Made by a program: the position numbers and the translations under genes. From the NCBI GenBank assembly GCA_003599855.1, contig QZKG01000037.1, forward strand, positions 1 to 32,048: a DNA stretch of 32,048 bases, in the 5' to 3' direction. Of this stretch, positions 18,323 through 25,572 are shown piece by piece. Below the pieces are notes generated by a model. It was not told the origin of the DNA. It searched no databases and was given only the letters and a program-made list of their open reading frames with translations. Each line of letters begins with the position of its first letter. Positions within the stretch are counted from its first letter, which is position 1. The stretch is from Gaiellales bacterium. GTDB lineage: Bacteria; Actinomycetota; Thermoleophilia; BMS3ABIN01.

Positions 18323-18351
18323 AAAATACTAAATGGCGCAGCAGAGTGCAA
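18323..18351 (-). promoter_or_regulatory. Candidate promoter for the GH26 leader
   Basis: On the minus strand TTGCAC (18346-18351), a 17-base spacer and TATTTT (18323-18328). Both boxes are partial matches. It lies just downstream of the terminator of the preceding gene, as expected for a fresh start. Confidence 0.4.
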
Positions 18352-18395
18352 ATAAGAAATTCGGGGGGCGCCGGGCGTTCTCAGAAGTTTTTTTT

Positions 18396-18417
18396 AAAAA
18401 GCCAGGGGCGCCTGGCT
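18396..18417 (-). terminator. Intrinsic terminator overlapping a stop codon
   Basis: On the minus strand AGCCAGG / CCTGGCT form a perfect 7-bp stem around CGCC, followed directly by a T run (TTTT, then A's). The first base of the stem is the last base of the TGA stop of the gene at 18417-18851. Confidence 0.85.
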
Positions 18418-18851
18418 CAAGCCACGATAGCCTGGCCGTCGCTGGCAGGCAATCCCAAACGGTTCTCCTCACCAGAAACCGCCTCCAGGAGCCCTACCGG
18501 CAATGCGATGAGCGGGATCTCGAACAGCAGCGAGCCCGTTTCGGTCTGGCCAGGGGACGGGCAGCGGGCGGCGCCGAAGTCGTCCTCCATGTCGGGCATC
18601 ACTATCGGGTTGTACTTCCGGCCCCGGTCGGTCTCAAGGCTGAAGTCGGAGAAAGAGGCCACCACCGGCATGACGCCGGAGTTCGTCACCGAGACCGTCA
18701 GCAGGACGTACTTGTTCCCTGGCAGGGGCCGATACCGGCAGAGCCTGTCCGGGCGGTAGGGGTCGATCATGTCGACCACCTGTATCCGGTGTCCCGGCTG
18801 CACGACTCCTCCCTCCGGCTCGGTTATCTCCCAACCCGCAATGTCCGCCAT
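18417..18851 (-). CDS. DUF4352-like protein without signal peptide (paralogue of 11372 gene)
   Basis: A 144-aa protein sharing clear blocks with the lipoprotein at 11372-11917: YVLLTVSVTNSG (GYQFVLVGVSVRNTG), VVASFSDFSLETD (VVASYSDFTLEAD) and DMEDDFGAARCPSPG (DLDDDFGAARSPIPG). It has no signal peptide or lipobox from ATG 18851, which has a GGAG/AGGG region upstream. The longer frame to 18941 adds only basic, non-hydrophobic residues. It therefore looks cytoplasmic, unusual for this fold. It ends in a terminator and follows the DUF4143-type ATPase gene. Confidence 0.65.
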   Translation of the reverse strand: MADIAGWEITEPEGGVVQPGHRIQVVDMIDPYRPDRLCRYRPLPGNKYVLLTVSVTNSGVMPVVASFSDFSLETDRGRKYNPIVMPDMEDDFGAARCPSPGQTETGSLLFEIPLIALPVGLLEAVSGEENRLGLPASDGQAIVA

Positions 18852-18978
18852 CTCAACCCTTCTCCTTGTCTCGTCATTCCACGTTGTTTGCGGCGCACGC
18901 CGCCGCGCACCTTTCGTGACCATGGCCGTGGCCGCTGCCATGCGGCCAATGGTCCTGTGGTTCTACCAGCCGCCCTTC

Positions 18979-20142
18979 TCAGGCGGTCAGGGCCAGGTTC
19001 CTTTCCTCGAGTACACTGGCCAGGTCCTGCAGGCCCATGAACCTGAACACCATGCCTTTCTCGGTTATCTCGAACGGTTTGGTCACGTCCCTGGCTATGA
19101 CCCAGTTCTCGCCGCCGGGATACTGGCGGCGGAAATACTTGAGGCTGCGGATGTCGACATCTTCCGCGGCCCAGCTGCACTGCACCGCTGTGGGAGCGGC
19201 GCCGCCGCGGTCCACCAGCACGAAGTCCACCTGGTAGCCATGCTTGTCGCGCCAGTAGAGCACGTCGCGGGTCTGCATCCGGCTCTGGATCTCATTGAGG
19301 ATGAAGTGCTCCCAGAGGTTGGCAAGGTTGTCGCAGGCGAGGTCCTGGAGCCCGCGGAAGTAACAGACGAAACCGGTGTCGAAAGCGTACACCCTGGGCG
19401 CCGAGAGGATCTCGGCGGGTCTGCCGGTATGGAAGGGCCTGATGACGTGGGCCACGAAGGTGTTCTCCATGACCTGCAGATAACTGGCTACGGTTGGGCG
19501 GCTGATGTCACAGGGCCCGGCATAACGGGTTGCCTCGAAGACCTTGCCGCTGTTCTCGAAGAGCAGTTCCAGGAACTGCTGGAAGGACCAGCGCTTCGCC
19601 AGCTTGAACTCGTCCTGGACGTCCTTGGCCCAGTACGAATCCAGCCATTCCTGGTATTCCCGCTCGGAGGTCTGTTCGTTGAGGAAGAAGGGCGGCAGTC
19701 CGCCAGCCTGGAGGCGGTGCTCCACGCTGGTATTGCCGAAGTCGGTAAGGCCGGCACTCATCACCGGGGTGAGCCAGATCTCCTCCATGCGCCCGGTGAG
19801 TTCTTTCCTGAAGCCTGGCGAGGCGGTCAGCGTGGAGGGACCCGTGGCCAGTATCTTGACCCCCGGATGTTTCAGGGCAGCCTCCCGGAGCACGGCCGAA
19901 GGATCCTTGATGCGGTGGATCTCGTCCAGGACCACCCGCTTCCCTTTCAGCTTCGTGAGGAAACTCTCGTGGTCGCTGAGCAGGCGTCTGGTCCGGGGAA
20001 GCTCACAGTCGAAATACTCGATGTCGCCGATGCTCTTGCTCAGGAGCGTCTTGCCGGTCTTGCGCACTCCTGAGAGCCATAACACCGAGCTCATCTCCCA
20101 GGCGTTCTCGATGCGGTTTTGCCAGTAGATTCGCTTCTTCAT
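18979..20142 (-). CDS. DUF4143-type AAA ATPase
   Basis: A 387-aa protein of the widespread AAA plus DUF4143 type. Walker A is degenerate-looking but complete (SGVRKTGKT, residues 24-32), Walker B is KRVVLDEIHRIKD, followed by ATGPST as sensor 1. The C-terminal part has SRPTVASYLQVMENTFVAHVIRPF, YAFDTGFVCYF, LWEHFILNEIQSR and WRDKHGYQVDFVLVDR, the nuclease-like DUF4143 core (E...D-F-x-x). Such genes are often accessory and horizontally transferred; molecular role unsettled. ATG 20142 has no strong ribosome site; the ATG at 20163 (MWNTEP) is possible. It lies behind an AT-rich inverted repeat. Confidence 0.85.
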   Translation of the reverse strand: MKKRIYWQNRIENAWEMSSVLWLSGVRKTGKTLLSKSIGDIEYFDCELPRTRRLLSDHESFLTKLKGKRVVLDEIHRIKDPSAVLREAALKHPGVKILATGPSTLTASPGFRKELTGRMEEIWLTPVMSAGLTDFGNTSVEHRLQAGGLPPFFLNEQTSEREYQEWLDSYWAKDVQDEFKLAKRWSFQQFLELLFENSGKVFEATRYAGPCDISRPTVASYLQVMENTFVAHVIRPFHTGRPAEILSAPRVYAFDTGFVCYFRGLQDLACDNLANLWEHFILNEIQSRMQTRDVLYWRDKHGYQVDFVLVDRGGAAPTAVQCSWAAEDVDIRSLKYFRRQYPGGENWVIARDVTKPFEITEKGMVFRFMGLQDLASVLEERNLALTA

Positions 20143-20164
20143 CGTGGGTTCAGTATTCCACATA

Positions 20165-20202
20165 ATTGTACTATTTGCAATTTCATTTTCATATGGTACA
20201 AT
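20165..20202. promoter_or_regulatory. Inverted repeat in AT-rich control region of the DUF4143 gene
   Basis: ATTGTACTAT (20165-20174) and ATGGTACAAT (20193-20202) are inverted copies matching 9 of 10, separated by 18 bases. The region is much richer in A/T than its surroundings. It lies immediately upstream of the ATPase start and probably holds the promoter and an operator. Confidence 0.5.
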
Positions 20203-20207
20203 AGTCC

Positions 20208-20263
20208 GCGTAGCAGCTCCCTGTACCTGGCAATCCCCCCGGGTACGGGCAAAGTTGCTACGC
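20208..20263. repeat. Large inverted repeat (8-bp arms, nested stem)
   Basis: GCGTAGCA (20208-20215) pairs perfectly with TGCTACGC (20256-20263), and inside it GTACC pairs with GGTAC (20223-20227 with 20242-20246). It could fold into a two-stem RNA or mark a mobile-element remnant. No gene is seen in the surrounding 20203-20579 stretch. Confidence 0.4.
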
Positions 20264-20287
20264 TGCCCGCATTGCTTTCTCCTTTTT

Positions 20288-20337
20288 TGGGGAAAGTCCC
20301 CAGTGATTCCGGGGCGGAGCGACCCGCTTCGCCCCGG
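20288..20337. repeat. REP-like tandem hairpins
   Basis: Two neighbouring hairpins: TGGGGA/TCCCCA (20288-20302), then a 13-bp stem with one mismatch and a three-base loop (20309-20337). Paired GC-rich palindromes like these are typical of REP/BIME intergenic elements. The T run precedes the first hairpin, so this is not a plus-strand terminator. Apart from this element, 20341-20579 holds nothing I can name. Confidence 0.45.
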
Positions 20338-20579
20338 CATCCTCCCTCTTGCATCATCAGCCGCGTGAATCTCAATCTCTGGATGGTGGTTGCGCCTGCA
20401 GGCCGTGATCCGGTATCGCGGGTATCAACGCTGGCTCTACTGATATTTGTCAGGCCCGGCGCAAGGAGTTGCGGGGGCTGGAGCCGGCGAGACTGGCGAG
20501 CGGCGGGCGGTATGGGAACGGACGCGTGAGGAAAGCACAGCCGCACGGCCACTTTCCGGCCGCGGGGACAAGCGCGGGC

Positions 20580-21527
20580 TCAGACGTGGTTTTTGAGCAT
20601 GAGCTCGGCCGGGTGGGGGTTGAGATACACCTGCCGGCTGAGGTAGGGCTCATCGTACCGGCGTACGAGATGCCTGACGAGAGTCACCGGCGACACCAGG
20701 GGGACAAGCCCCTGGCGGTACCGCCCGATCAACCCCAGCGCCTCCTGCTTCTCCTCGGGGCTGAGCTGCTTCTTGAAGTAACCCAGAAGGTGCTCGAGGA
20801 CATTGGCGTTCTTGGGGACGGTTGCCTTGAGCCTGAGCCCTTCCATCATCAGGGGCAAGTAGGATGCATACATCACGGACGGCTTCACCTTTTGCGGGTT
20901 GGCGACGAGCTGGCCGAGCCGCTTGAGGTGGGACGGGCTGTGGGCCATGAGGAGGTACTTGTGGTCGGAGTGGAAACCGGCCAGGCCCGCGGCCGAAGCG
21001 CGGCGGCTGGTGAGGGCGCGCCAGCGGTTGAAGGTGAACACCCGCTCGATGAAGTTCTCCCTGAGCGCCGGTTCGCGCATCCGCTCCTCATCCTCCACCG
21101 GGATGAGCGGGCAGGCGTCCATGAAGGCGCGGGCGAAGATGCCGCTGCCGTAAGGGCCGGGCTCGCCGCCAGCGGTGTAGATCCTGACCCGCTCCATTCC
21201 CGAACTGGGGGACCGGCTCTTGAAGATGAACCCGCAGAGCTCCTCCTCACCGAGTTGCCGTATTCTTTTCCGGGCCCACCGCTTCATCCGGCTGGTTTGG
21301 TCGATGCCGGTCCGGCCGGTGACCAGCCGGGGGGCTTCGCGCTCGCCCACCAGGCGCATGGCCTCCCGGGGTACGCCCAGGCCCGCCTCGACCTCAGGGC
21401 ATACCGGCACCCACTCGACGAAGCGCCCCAGGGTTTCCACCAGGTAGCGGTCGAACCTGTGGGAGCCGTCGTAACGGACACTTTCGCCCAGCAGGCAGGC
21501 GCTTACTCCCAGTCTGATACTTTCCAA
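20580..21527 (-). CDS. DUF523-DUF1722 fusion protein (TudS/YbgA type)
   Basis: A 315-aa two-domain protein. DUF523 (about 1-150) carries RLGVSACLLGESVRYDG with C11, WVPVCPEVEAGLGVPR with C43, and MDACPLIPVEDEER with C139. Three such cysteines bind the [4Fe-4S] cluster of the thiouracil desulfurase TudS, so a tRNA-base or sulfur-salvage role is likely. DUF1722 (YbgA, about 185-312) follows: HSDHKYLLMAHSP and YFKKQLSPEEKQE. The fusion is common. The start is TTG 21527, with GGGAGG upstream at good distance; an ATG at 21584 would add 19 unrelated residues and lacks a site. Confidence 0.88.
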   Translation of the reverse strand: MESIRLGVSACLLGESVRYDGSHRFDRYLVETLGRFVEWVPVCPEVEAGLGVPREAMRLVGEREAPRLVTGRTGIDQTSRMKRWARKRIRQLGEEELCGFIFKSRSPSSGMERVRIYTAGGEPGPYGSGIFARAFMDACPLIPVEDEERMREPALRENFIERVFTFNRWRALTSRRASAAGLAGFHSDHKYLLMAHSPSHLKRLGQLVANPQKVKPSVMYASYLPLMMEGLRLKATVPKNANVLEHLLGYFKKQLSPEEKQEALGLIGRYRQGLVPLVSPVTLVRHLVRRYDEPYLSRQVYLNPHPAELMLKNHV

Positions 21528-21709
21528 CCAACCCTCCCGATTCCATGCATCGCGGCAGATCTCAGGCAAACAGATGTCTATCAACCGGGCCGCGGAAGGT
21601 CAACTCAAGAGAAGCGCCCCGATGACCGGGCGGCCACGCCCCGGCCCGGCTCACGGAGACGTAAACCGGGATGGGCCTGAAGGCCCACCCCGTCTGCGGT
21701 GGTACGTAT

Positions 21710-21736
21710 CATGCCCGGGCCCTGGGGCCCGGCATG
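21710..21736 (-). terminator. Strong GC hairpin downstream of the 21752 gene
   Basis: CATGCCCGGGCCC (21710-21722) pairs with GGGCCCGGCATG (21725-21736), 12 pairs with one bulge and a two-base loop. It follows the stop of the minus-strand gene at 21752 by 16 bases. No T run follows, so it may be a Rho-independent terminator without U tract or an mRNA 3' stabiliser. A smaller hairpin lies at 21668-21691. Confidence 0.4.
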
Positions 21737-21751
21737 CCTTGTCTGTCCATT

Positions 21752-22018
21752 TCAGGAATGCTCGACGATGTCGCGCTCCCGCGCCAGCTGCTCCTCGGCT
21801 TCGAGGCGGGCGCCCTCGGAGAACGCATCCACCATGGACTCCTCCTCGTAGCCTTCGGGCTCCAGTTCGCGGAAGTCGCGCTTTGCCACGATCTCCTCCA
21901 GCCGTTCGATCCGTCCGCGGGTCCGGTAACCCCAGGTGGCGAAACCCACCAGGATCATGATCATGATGCCGGCGAAGATCAGCTGCGCCACATCGATTCC
22001 CCAGAAGATGTCCTGCAT
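21752..22018 (-). CDS. Small membrane protein with cytoplasmic coiled coil
   Basis: An 88-aa protein: one hydrophobic helix (IDVAQLIFAGIMIMILVGFATWG, about residues 8-30), then an Arg-rich boundary (YRTRGRIERLEE) and a long charged, mostly acidic helix to the end. The start is ATG 22018, seven bases after GGAGG; the ATG two codons upstream is too close to the site. No family recognised. The shape suits a membrane-anchored scaffold. Confidence 0.75.
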   Translation of the reverse strand: MQDIFWGIDVAQLIFAGIMIMILVGFATWGYRTRGRIERLEEIVAKRDFRELEPEGYEEESMVDAFSEGARLEAEEQLARERDIVEHS

Positions 22019-22167
22019 CGTCATACCTCCCGCTAGCGGCCCGGCTCCTTCAGCCAATACCCTGTACCTGATTATTACCCGCCAGGGCGTATATGACACA
22101 TGGGCCGCTAACGCCTGTTGCAGACAAAATATAAGGTATTCTTATTATATGACACTAATATATCTAT

Positions 22168-22196
22168 TTTACTTATTATTAACCCCTTGCTAGAAT
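22168..22196 (+). promoter_or_regulatory. Promoter of the second tiny membrane protein gene
   Basis: TTTACT (22168-22173, 4 of 6), exactly 17 bases, TAGAAT (22191-22196, 5 of 6), in an AT-rich stretch (22120-22190) unlike the rest of the window. Start predicted near 22203, 32 bases before the ATG. Confidence 0.6.
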
Positions 22197-22234
22197 CCCT
22201 CCCCACAGATGTTGTTCCCAGGAGGTGTAAGGCA

Positions 22235-22321
22235 ATGACCTATTTCGTGATCCTTTTGACACTGTTAGCGATGCTGCCGCCGGCGTTCTTCACCGCCGAC
22301 GCCCGCAGCAGGTGCAAGTAA
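22235..22321 (+). CDS. Tiny single-helix membrane protein with ADAR tail
   Basis: A 28-aa reading frame: hydrophobic MTYFVILLTLLAMLPPAFF followed by TADARSRCK. It has GGAGGTG about ten bases before the ATG, its own promoter 39 bases upstream and a very strong terminator 41 bases downstream, so it is a complete transcription unit of about 180 bases. The tail matches that of the 27-aa protein at 13681-13764 (F-x-ADAR). The transcript might also act as an RNA, but the matching protein tail argues for translation. Confidence 0.65.
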   Translation: MTYFVILLTLLAMLPPAFFTADARSRCK

Positions 22322-22361
22322 CCGCCGAAAGGCGTGGCCGCCGCGGGAGCGCGCTGGCGAC

Positions 22362-22390
22362 AGGGCGGGTCGACATGACCCGCCCTTTTT
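22362..22390 (+). terminator. Strong intrinsic terminator
   Basis: AGGGCGGGTC and GACCCGCCCT form a perfect 10-bp stem around GACAT, followed by TTTT. It ends the tiny-protein transcription unit. Confidence 0.93.
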
Positions 22391-22513
22391 CGTGCGCCGC
22401 CCCCGCCCCTGTGCAATGACGATGGCTGTCCAATCACCAAGGTCCGCCGTTATGATATGTTCCATCTTGAACGCTGACGGCCATACAGCCGGCCTTGAGA
22501 GCCAGGGAGAGGG

Positions 22514-23443
22514 TTGACTGAACTCAAACCAAATCTCGTTACAGGGAAGGAGGACGCGGCGGGAGCCTACTCCGACGGCGACGAGCTGGAGGAGATGCTC
22601 CTGGAGCTGCTCAGGCAGGAGGATGCCCCTGCCCGGATAGAGGAGCTTCTGGCTGGCGAGCCGTCGTGGCCCTTCTACTACCACTTCACGCCTGTCAGGC
22701 GGAACCTGCTGGACTGGTTCCCGTTCCGGGAGGGCGCCTCGCTGCTGGAGGTGGGCTGCGGCATGGGGGCGCTCACCGGCCTCTTCTGCGAGCGGGTGGC
22801 GCGGGTGACGGCGGTGGAGCTGACCGCGCGGAGGGCCCGCATAACCGCCTGGCGCCACCGCGAGCGGGAGAACCTGACCGCCATCGCCGGCAACATCGAC
22901 GGCGTCGACCTGGGCGAGCGGTTCGACTATGTGACCTCTATCGGCGTGCTGGAATACGCCGGGCGTTATTCCCCTTCGGACAACCCGTTCCGGGATTTCC
23001 TGCGCAGGTTGGGATCGTTTTTAAAGCCCGGCGGCCAGCTGCTGCTTGCCATCGAGAACCGGTTCGGCTTCAAGTACTGGTCTGGGGCGCGGGAGGACCA
23101 TACCGGCCGCCTGTTCGAATCGCTCGAGGGCTACCCCGGCCAGAAGGATGTCCAGACATTCGGACGCGCCGGCCTGGAGAAGCTGCTGGAAGAAGCCGGT
23201 TTCCCCCTTACGGAGTTCTACTATCCGGTGCCCGATTTCAAGCTGCCCCGGGAGGTCTTCTCGGACCGCTACCTGCCGACGCCGGGCCACGGCATCAGGC
23301 CGGGCATGTTCCCCTACGTCGACCATAGCCAGGAGCGGGAACACCTCTTCAACGAACAGCTGGTGATGGACGCCCTCGTCGCTGAGGGCACCTTCCCCTT
23401 CTTCGCCAACTCGTTCCTCGTCGTCGCCGGCGGCCCGCAGTGA
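22514..23443 (+). CDS. SAM-dependent methyltransferase
   Basis: A 309-aa class I methyltransferase. Motif I is SLLEVGCGMGALTGLFCERV (about residues 76-95), followed by VTAVELTARRA (acidic ligand of the ribose), GNIDGV, FDYVTSIGVLEYAG and LKPGGQLLLAIENRFGFKY, with the F/Y-rich substrate region downstream. ENRFG and the last third (SDRYLPTPGHG, EHLFNEQLVMDAL) match methyltransferase domains in large cell-surface glycan synthesis proteins. The start is TTG 22514 behind GGGAGAGGG. It overlaps the next gene by four bases; the two are probably halves of one functional unit. Confidence 0.85.
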   Translation: MTELKPNLVTGKEDAAGAYSDGDELEEMLLELLRQEDAPARIEELLAGEPSWPFYYHFTPVRRNLLDWFPFREGASLLEVGCGMGALTGLFCERVARVTAVELTARRARITAWRHRERENLTAIAGNIDGVDLGERFDYVTSIGVLEYAGRYSPSDNPFRDFLRRLGSFLKPGGQLLLAIENRFGFKYWSGAREDHTGRLFESLEGYPGQKDVQTFGRAGLEKLLEEAGFPLTEFYYPVPDFKLPREVFSDRYLPTPGHGIRPGMFPYVDHSQEREHLFNEQLVMDALVAEGTFPFFANSFLVVAGGPQ

Positions 23444-24399
23444 CGGCCGTCTACGCGAAATACAACGACAGCCGCAAGCCTGAGTACCGGCTTGTCACCA
23501 CCGTGGAGGAGGGCGGCGGCCTCTTCTCCCTGAAACGGGCGGCGACGGACGCCGCCGCGGGGTTCCTGGACTCCCTCTTCGAGAAACACCGGTTGCTGGT
23601 AGCTGCGGGATTCCCGCTCGAACCCCTGGAGCCCGGAGCCCACGCGGGTGGCGTACGCTTCGACTACCTGGAAGGCGGCTCGCTGGACGGCAGGGCCTTT
23701 GCGGCCGTCCGCGCCGGCGACGCGGGCTCCCTCAGGGAGGTTTTCCGGGAATACGGAGAGCTGGTCGGGCGCGTGCCGATGGCGGCCGGGGATGCAGGCG
23801 GCGGTTTCGAGGAGTTCCTCGGCGATGGTTTCAGCGGCGCCACGGCGGGGATGGGGCTGCTCGCCGTGGGCTGCCTCGACCTGATCCTCGAGAACATCTA
23901 CGAGGACGGCGGCGGCTTCCGGCTGATCGACTACGAATGGACCTTCTCGTTCCCCCTGCCCCGGGACCTCGTGCTGGCGCGCACCGTCATGAACACTTAC
24001 TACAAGTACCGCGCCTACGGCATCAACCGCCTGCTGCCAGCGGCGGAGCTGTTCGGCCTGCTGGGTGTGGATGGCACCGGAACCGAAGGGCTGATGCGAC
24101 TGGAATGGGGCTTCCAGCGGGCCGTAAATAAACAGGTCCAGCCTTTTGATGGCTTCAGGGACCTTTATGAGAAGGTGCTATTCGAGCCGTATGAGGGCGG
24201 TGCCCCCCTGGCGGAGCTGCGCGCGGCCTTCGACGAGCAGGCCGGGCGGCTGGCGCGGGCGGAGGAAGAGCTCGGCCACGCGCGGCGGATGCTGGCAGAC
24301 CGCGATGCGGAGATCGGGTCGATGCGCGCCTCGAAGTTCTGGAAGATGCGGGAGCTGTACCTGTCTGTGCGCGGGCTGCCGAGCAGGCTCCGGCGCTGA
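23440..24399 (+). CDS. Kinase-like partner of the methyltransferase
   Basis: A 319-aa protein starting with GTG 23440 (GTGA overlap with the methyltransferase stop). The key block CLDLILENIYEDGGGFRLIDYEWTFSF resembles the catalytic and metal-binding loops of aminoglycoside-phosphotransferase-like kinases (D-x-x-x-x-N then D-x-E), though the usual HGD is changed to CLD, so activity is uncertain. A coiled coil (about 265-300) and the terminal SKFWKMRELYLSVRGLPSRL follow; this SKFWK-R ending is common on bacterial glycan-assembly glycosyltransferases. It probably acts with the methyltransferase in capping or modifying a surface polysaccharide. Confidence 0.7.
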   Translation: MTAVYAKYNDSRKPEYRLVTTVEEGGGLFSLKRAATDAAAGFLDSLFEKHRLLVAAGFPLEPLEPGAHAGGVRFDYLEGGSLDGRAFAAVRAGDAGSLREVFREYGELVGRVPMAAGDAGGGFEEFLGDGFSGATAGMGLLAVGCLDLILENIYEDGGGFRLIDYEWTFSFPLPRDLVLARTVMNTYYKYRAYGINRLLPAAELFGLLGVDGTGTEGLMRLEWGFQRAVNKQVQPFDGFRDLYEKVLFEPYEGGAPLAELRAAFDEQAGRLARAEEELGHARRMLADRDAEIGSMRASKFWKMRELYLSVRGLPSRLRR

Positions 24400-24487
24400 G
24401 CGTCAGCCGGCGGCGGGGGTTCAGGACGGTGAGGACTGCTTTACCGATAGCGCATGACTGTGAAAAAATAACCGGTGCAGGATCCAC

Positions 24488-25318
24488 ATGCGCTCCAGGC
24501 GCGAACACTACCGGAGGTCACGCCCTTACCAGATGGGTTCCTGGAAAGGATACATACGCGGCGGCTCCCCGGCGAACCGCGCCGCCAGCGTGCTGCTGGT
24601 GCTTCTCAGCGTCGACATCATCCTGTCGATCATCTACCTGTTGACCTACGAGCACAGCTCGTCGTCCCTGGGCGCTGCTTTCCACCTCGACTTCGAACGG
24701 AACATCCCCAGCACCTACTCCGCCGTCAAACTGCTGCTGGCCGGGGCGGCGGCGCTGGCATGCGTGGCCGTCGACCGGAGCGGGCGTGCCGGCAGGTTCA
24801 TGCCTCCACTGCCGCTGCTATGGCTGATGATCGGCGCCGTGCTGGTACTGATGGGAATCGACGAGTACGTGTCCTACCATGAAGGTTTCAGGCCCCTGCT
24901 CAACGACATCGGGATTCTCGCTCCCGGCGAGGACACGATCGCGGGCTACGCCTGGCCCTGGACGGTTTACGGCGCTGCTTTCTCCCTGGCCGTGGGAGTG
25001 CCGGCGGCGCTTATGACGCGACGCGTCTTCAGGCCACGCCCCGGCCTGTTCCGTGTTCTGCTGGCGGCCGGCCTGGTCTTCGTCGCCGGCGCCCTGGGCT
25101 TTGAGAACATCCGCGTCTATATGGTCAACTACCACGAGGGCCTCTTCGCCAACGTCCTGATGATCATGGAGGAAATCTGCGAGATGACAGCGGTGTCGCT
25201 GGTGGTCTACGTGTTCCTGCGCTACCGGGGCGAACGGTCGCGGGAAGCAGTCCTGAGCCGGGAGCGCGTCATCGGGGAGCCCGGAGCCGCAGGCGAGAGC
25301 CCGGCGCAGGCGGGTTGA
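24488..25318 (+). CDS. Six-helix membrane protein, unknown function
   Basis: A 276-aa integral membrane protein with six hydrophobic helices (for example ASVLLVLLSVDIILSIIYLL and LWLMIGAVLVLMGIDEYVSY). Conserved-looking polar residues sit at helix ends: GIDEYVSYHE, GFENIRVYMVNYHE and MEEICEM, a D-E...H-E pattern known from uncharacterised bacterial membrane proteins. The basic N-terminus (MRSRREHYRRSRPY) and polar tail are cytoplasmic by the positive-inside rule. The ATG has AGGA five bases upstream. It lies 88 bases after the kinase-like gene. I cannot assign a function. Confidence 0.7.
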   Translation: MRSRREHYRRSRPYQMGSWKGYIRGGSPANRAASVLLVLLSVDIILSIIYLLTYEHSSSSLGAAFHLDFERNIPSTYSAVKLLLAGAAALACVAVDRSGRAGRFMPPLPLLWLMIGAVLVLMGIDEYVSYHEGFRPLLNDIGILAPGEDTIAGYAWPWTVYGAAFSLAVGVPAALMTRRVFRPRPGLFRVLLAAGLVFVAGALGFENIRVYMVNYHEGLFANVLMIMEEICEMTAVSLVVYVFLRYRGERSREAVLSRERVIGEPGAAGESPAQAG

Positions 25319-25328
25319 GTGGTGGTGC

Positions 25329-25404
25329 TGGAGCCGACGTGCGGAATCGAACCGCAGACCTGCTCATTACGAGTGAGCTGCTCTACCAGCTGAGCTACGT
25401 CGGC
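25329..25404 (-). tRNA. tRNA-Thr (CGU anticodon)
   Basis: A 76-base cloverleaf with acceptor GCCGACG/CGTCGGC, D arm GCTC...GAGC, anticodon stem GCTCA/TGAGC around CTCGTAA (anticodon CGT, codon ACG), and T arm TGCGG TTCGATT CCGCA. The CCA end is encoded. A perfect TATAAT lies 62 bases upstream. Confidence 0.96.
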
Positions 25405-25466
25405 TTGTGGATGCCGGGGCGCCGGGCAGTCGGTGCCAGGGAAAGCACCCGCTATCCGGCAGGCAT

Positions 25467-25472
25467 ATTATA
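25467..25472 (-). promoter_or_regulatory. -10 box of the tRNA-Thr gene
   Basis: A perfect TATAAT on the minus strand with TTCGCC about 18 bases upstream as a weak -35. Confidence 0.6.
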
Positions 25473-25491
25473 ACCGAGGGCGGGGCGGTTG

Positions 25492-25511
25492 GCGAAGGGC
25501 GGACCCTTCGC
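25492..25511. repeat. Hairpin in the tRNA upstream region
   Basis: GCGAAGGG and CCCTTCGC form a perfect 8-bp stem around CGGA. The following CTGCGCTTTGGATGACAGG resembles intergenic repeat sequences common in bacterial genomes. It overlaps the tRNA -35 region. Confidence 0.4.
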
Positions 25512-25572
25512 TGCGCTTTGGATGACAGGTCGAAAGGCGGAGCGCTTTTTTACAGGTCGACGAGGTGTACTC

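Noticed and set aside
18060-18332. 90-codon plus-strand frame in the GH26 leader region
   Set aside because: No ribosome site, rich in Pro/Arg/Ser as random GC-rich frames are, and it overlaps the paired stems of the leader.
18769-20073. Plus-strand open frame of 434 codons opposite the DUF4143 ATPase
   Set aside because: Antisense to a clear AAA ATPase with Walker motifs; no ribosome site or recognisable domain.
20283-20302. T run next to a GGGGA/TCCCC hairpin as a terminator
   Set aside because: The T run lies before the hairpin on the plus strand and reads as A's after it on the minus strand, so neither strand has the required order.
20119-20529. 136-codon plus-strand frame covering the repeats before the DUF4143 gene
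   Set aside because: It runs through an inverted repeat and REP-like hairpins and has no domain or ribosome site.
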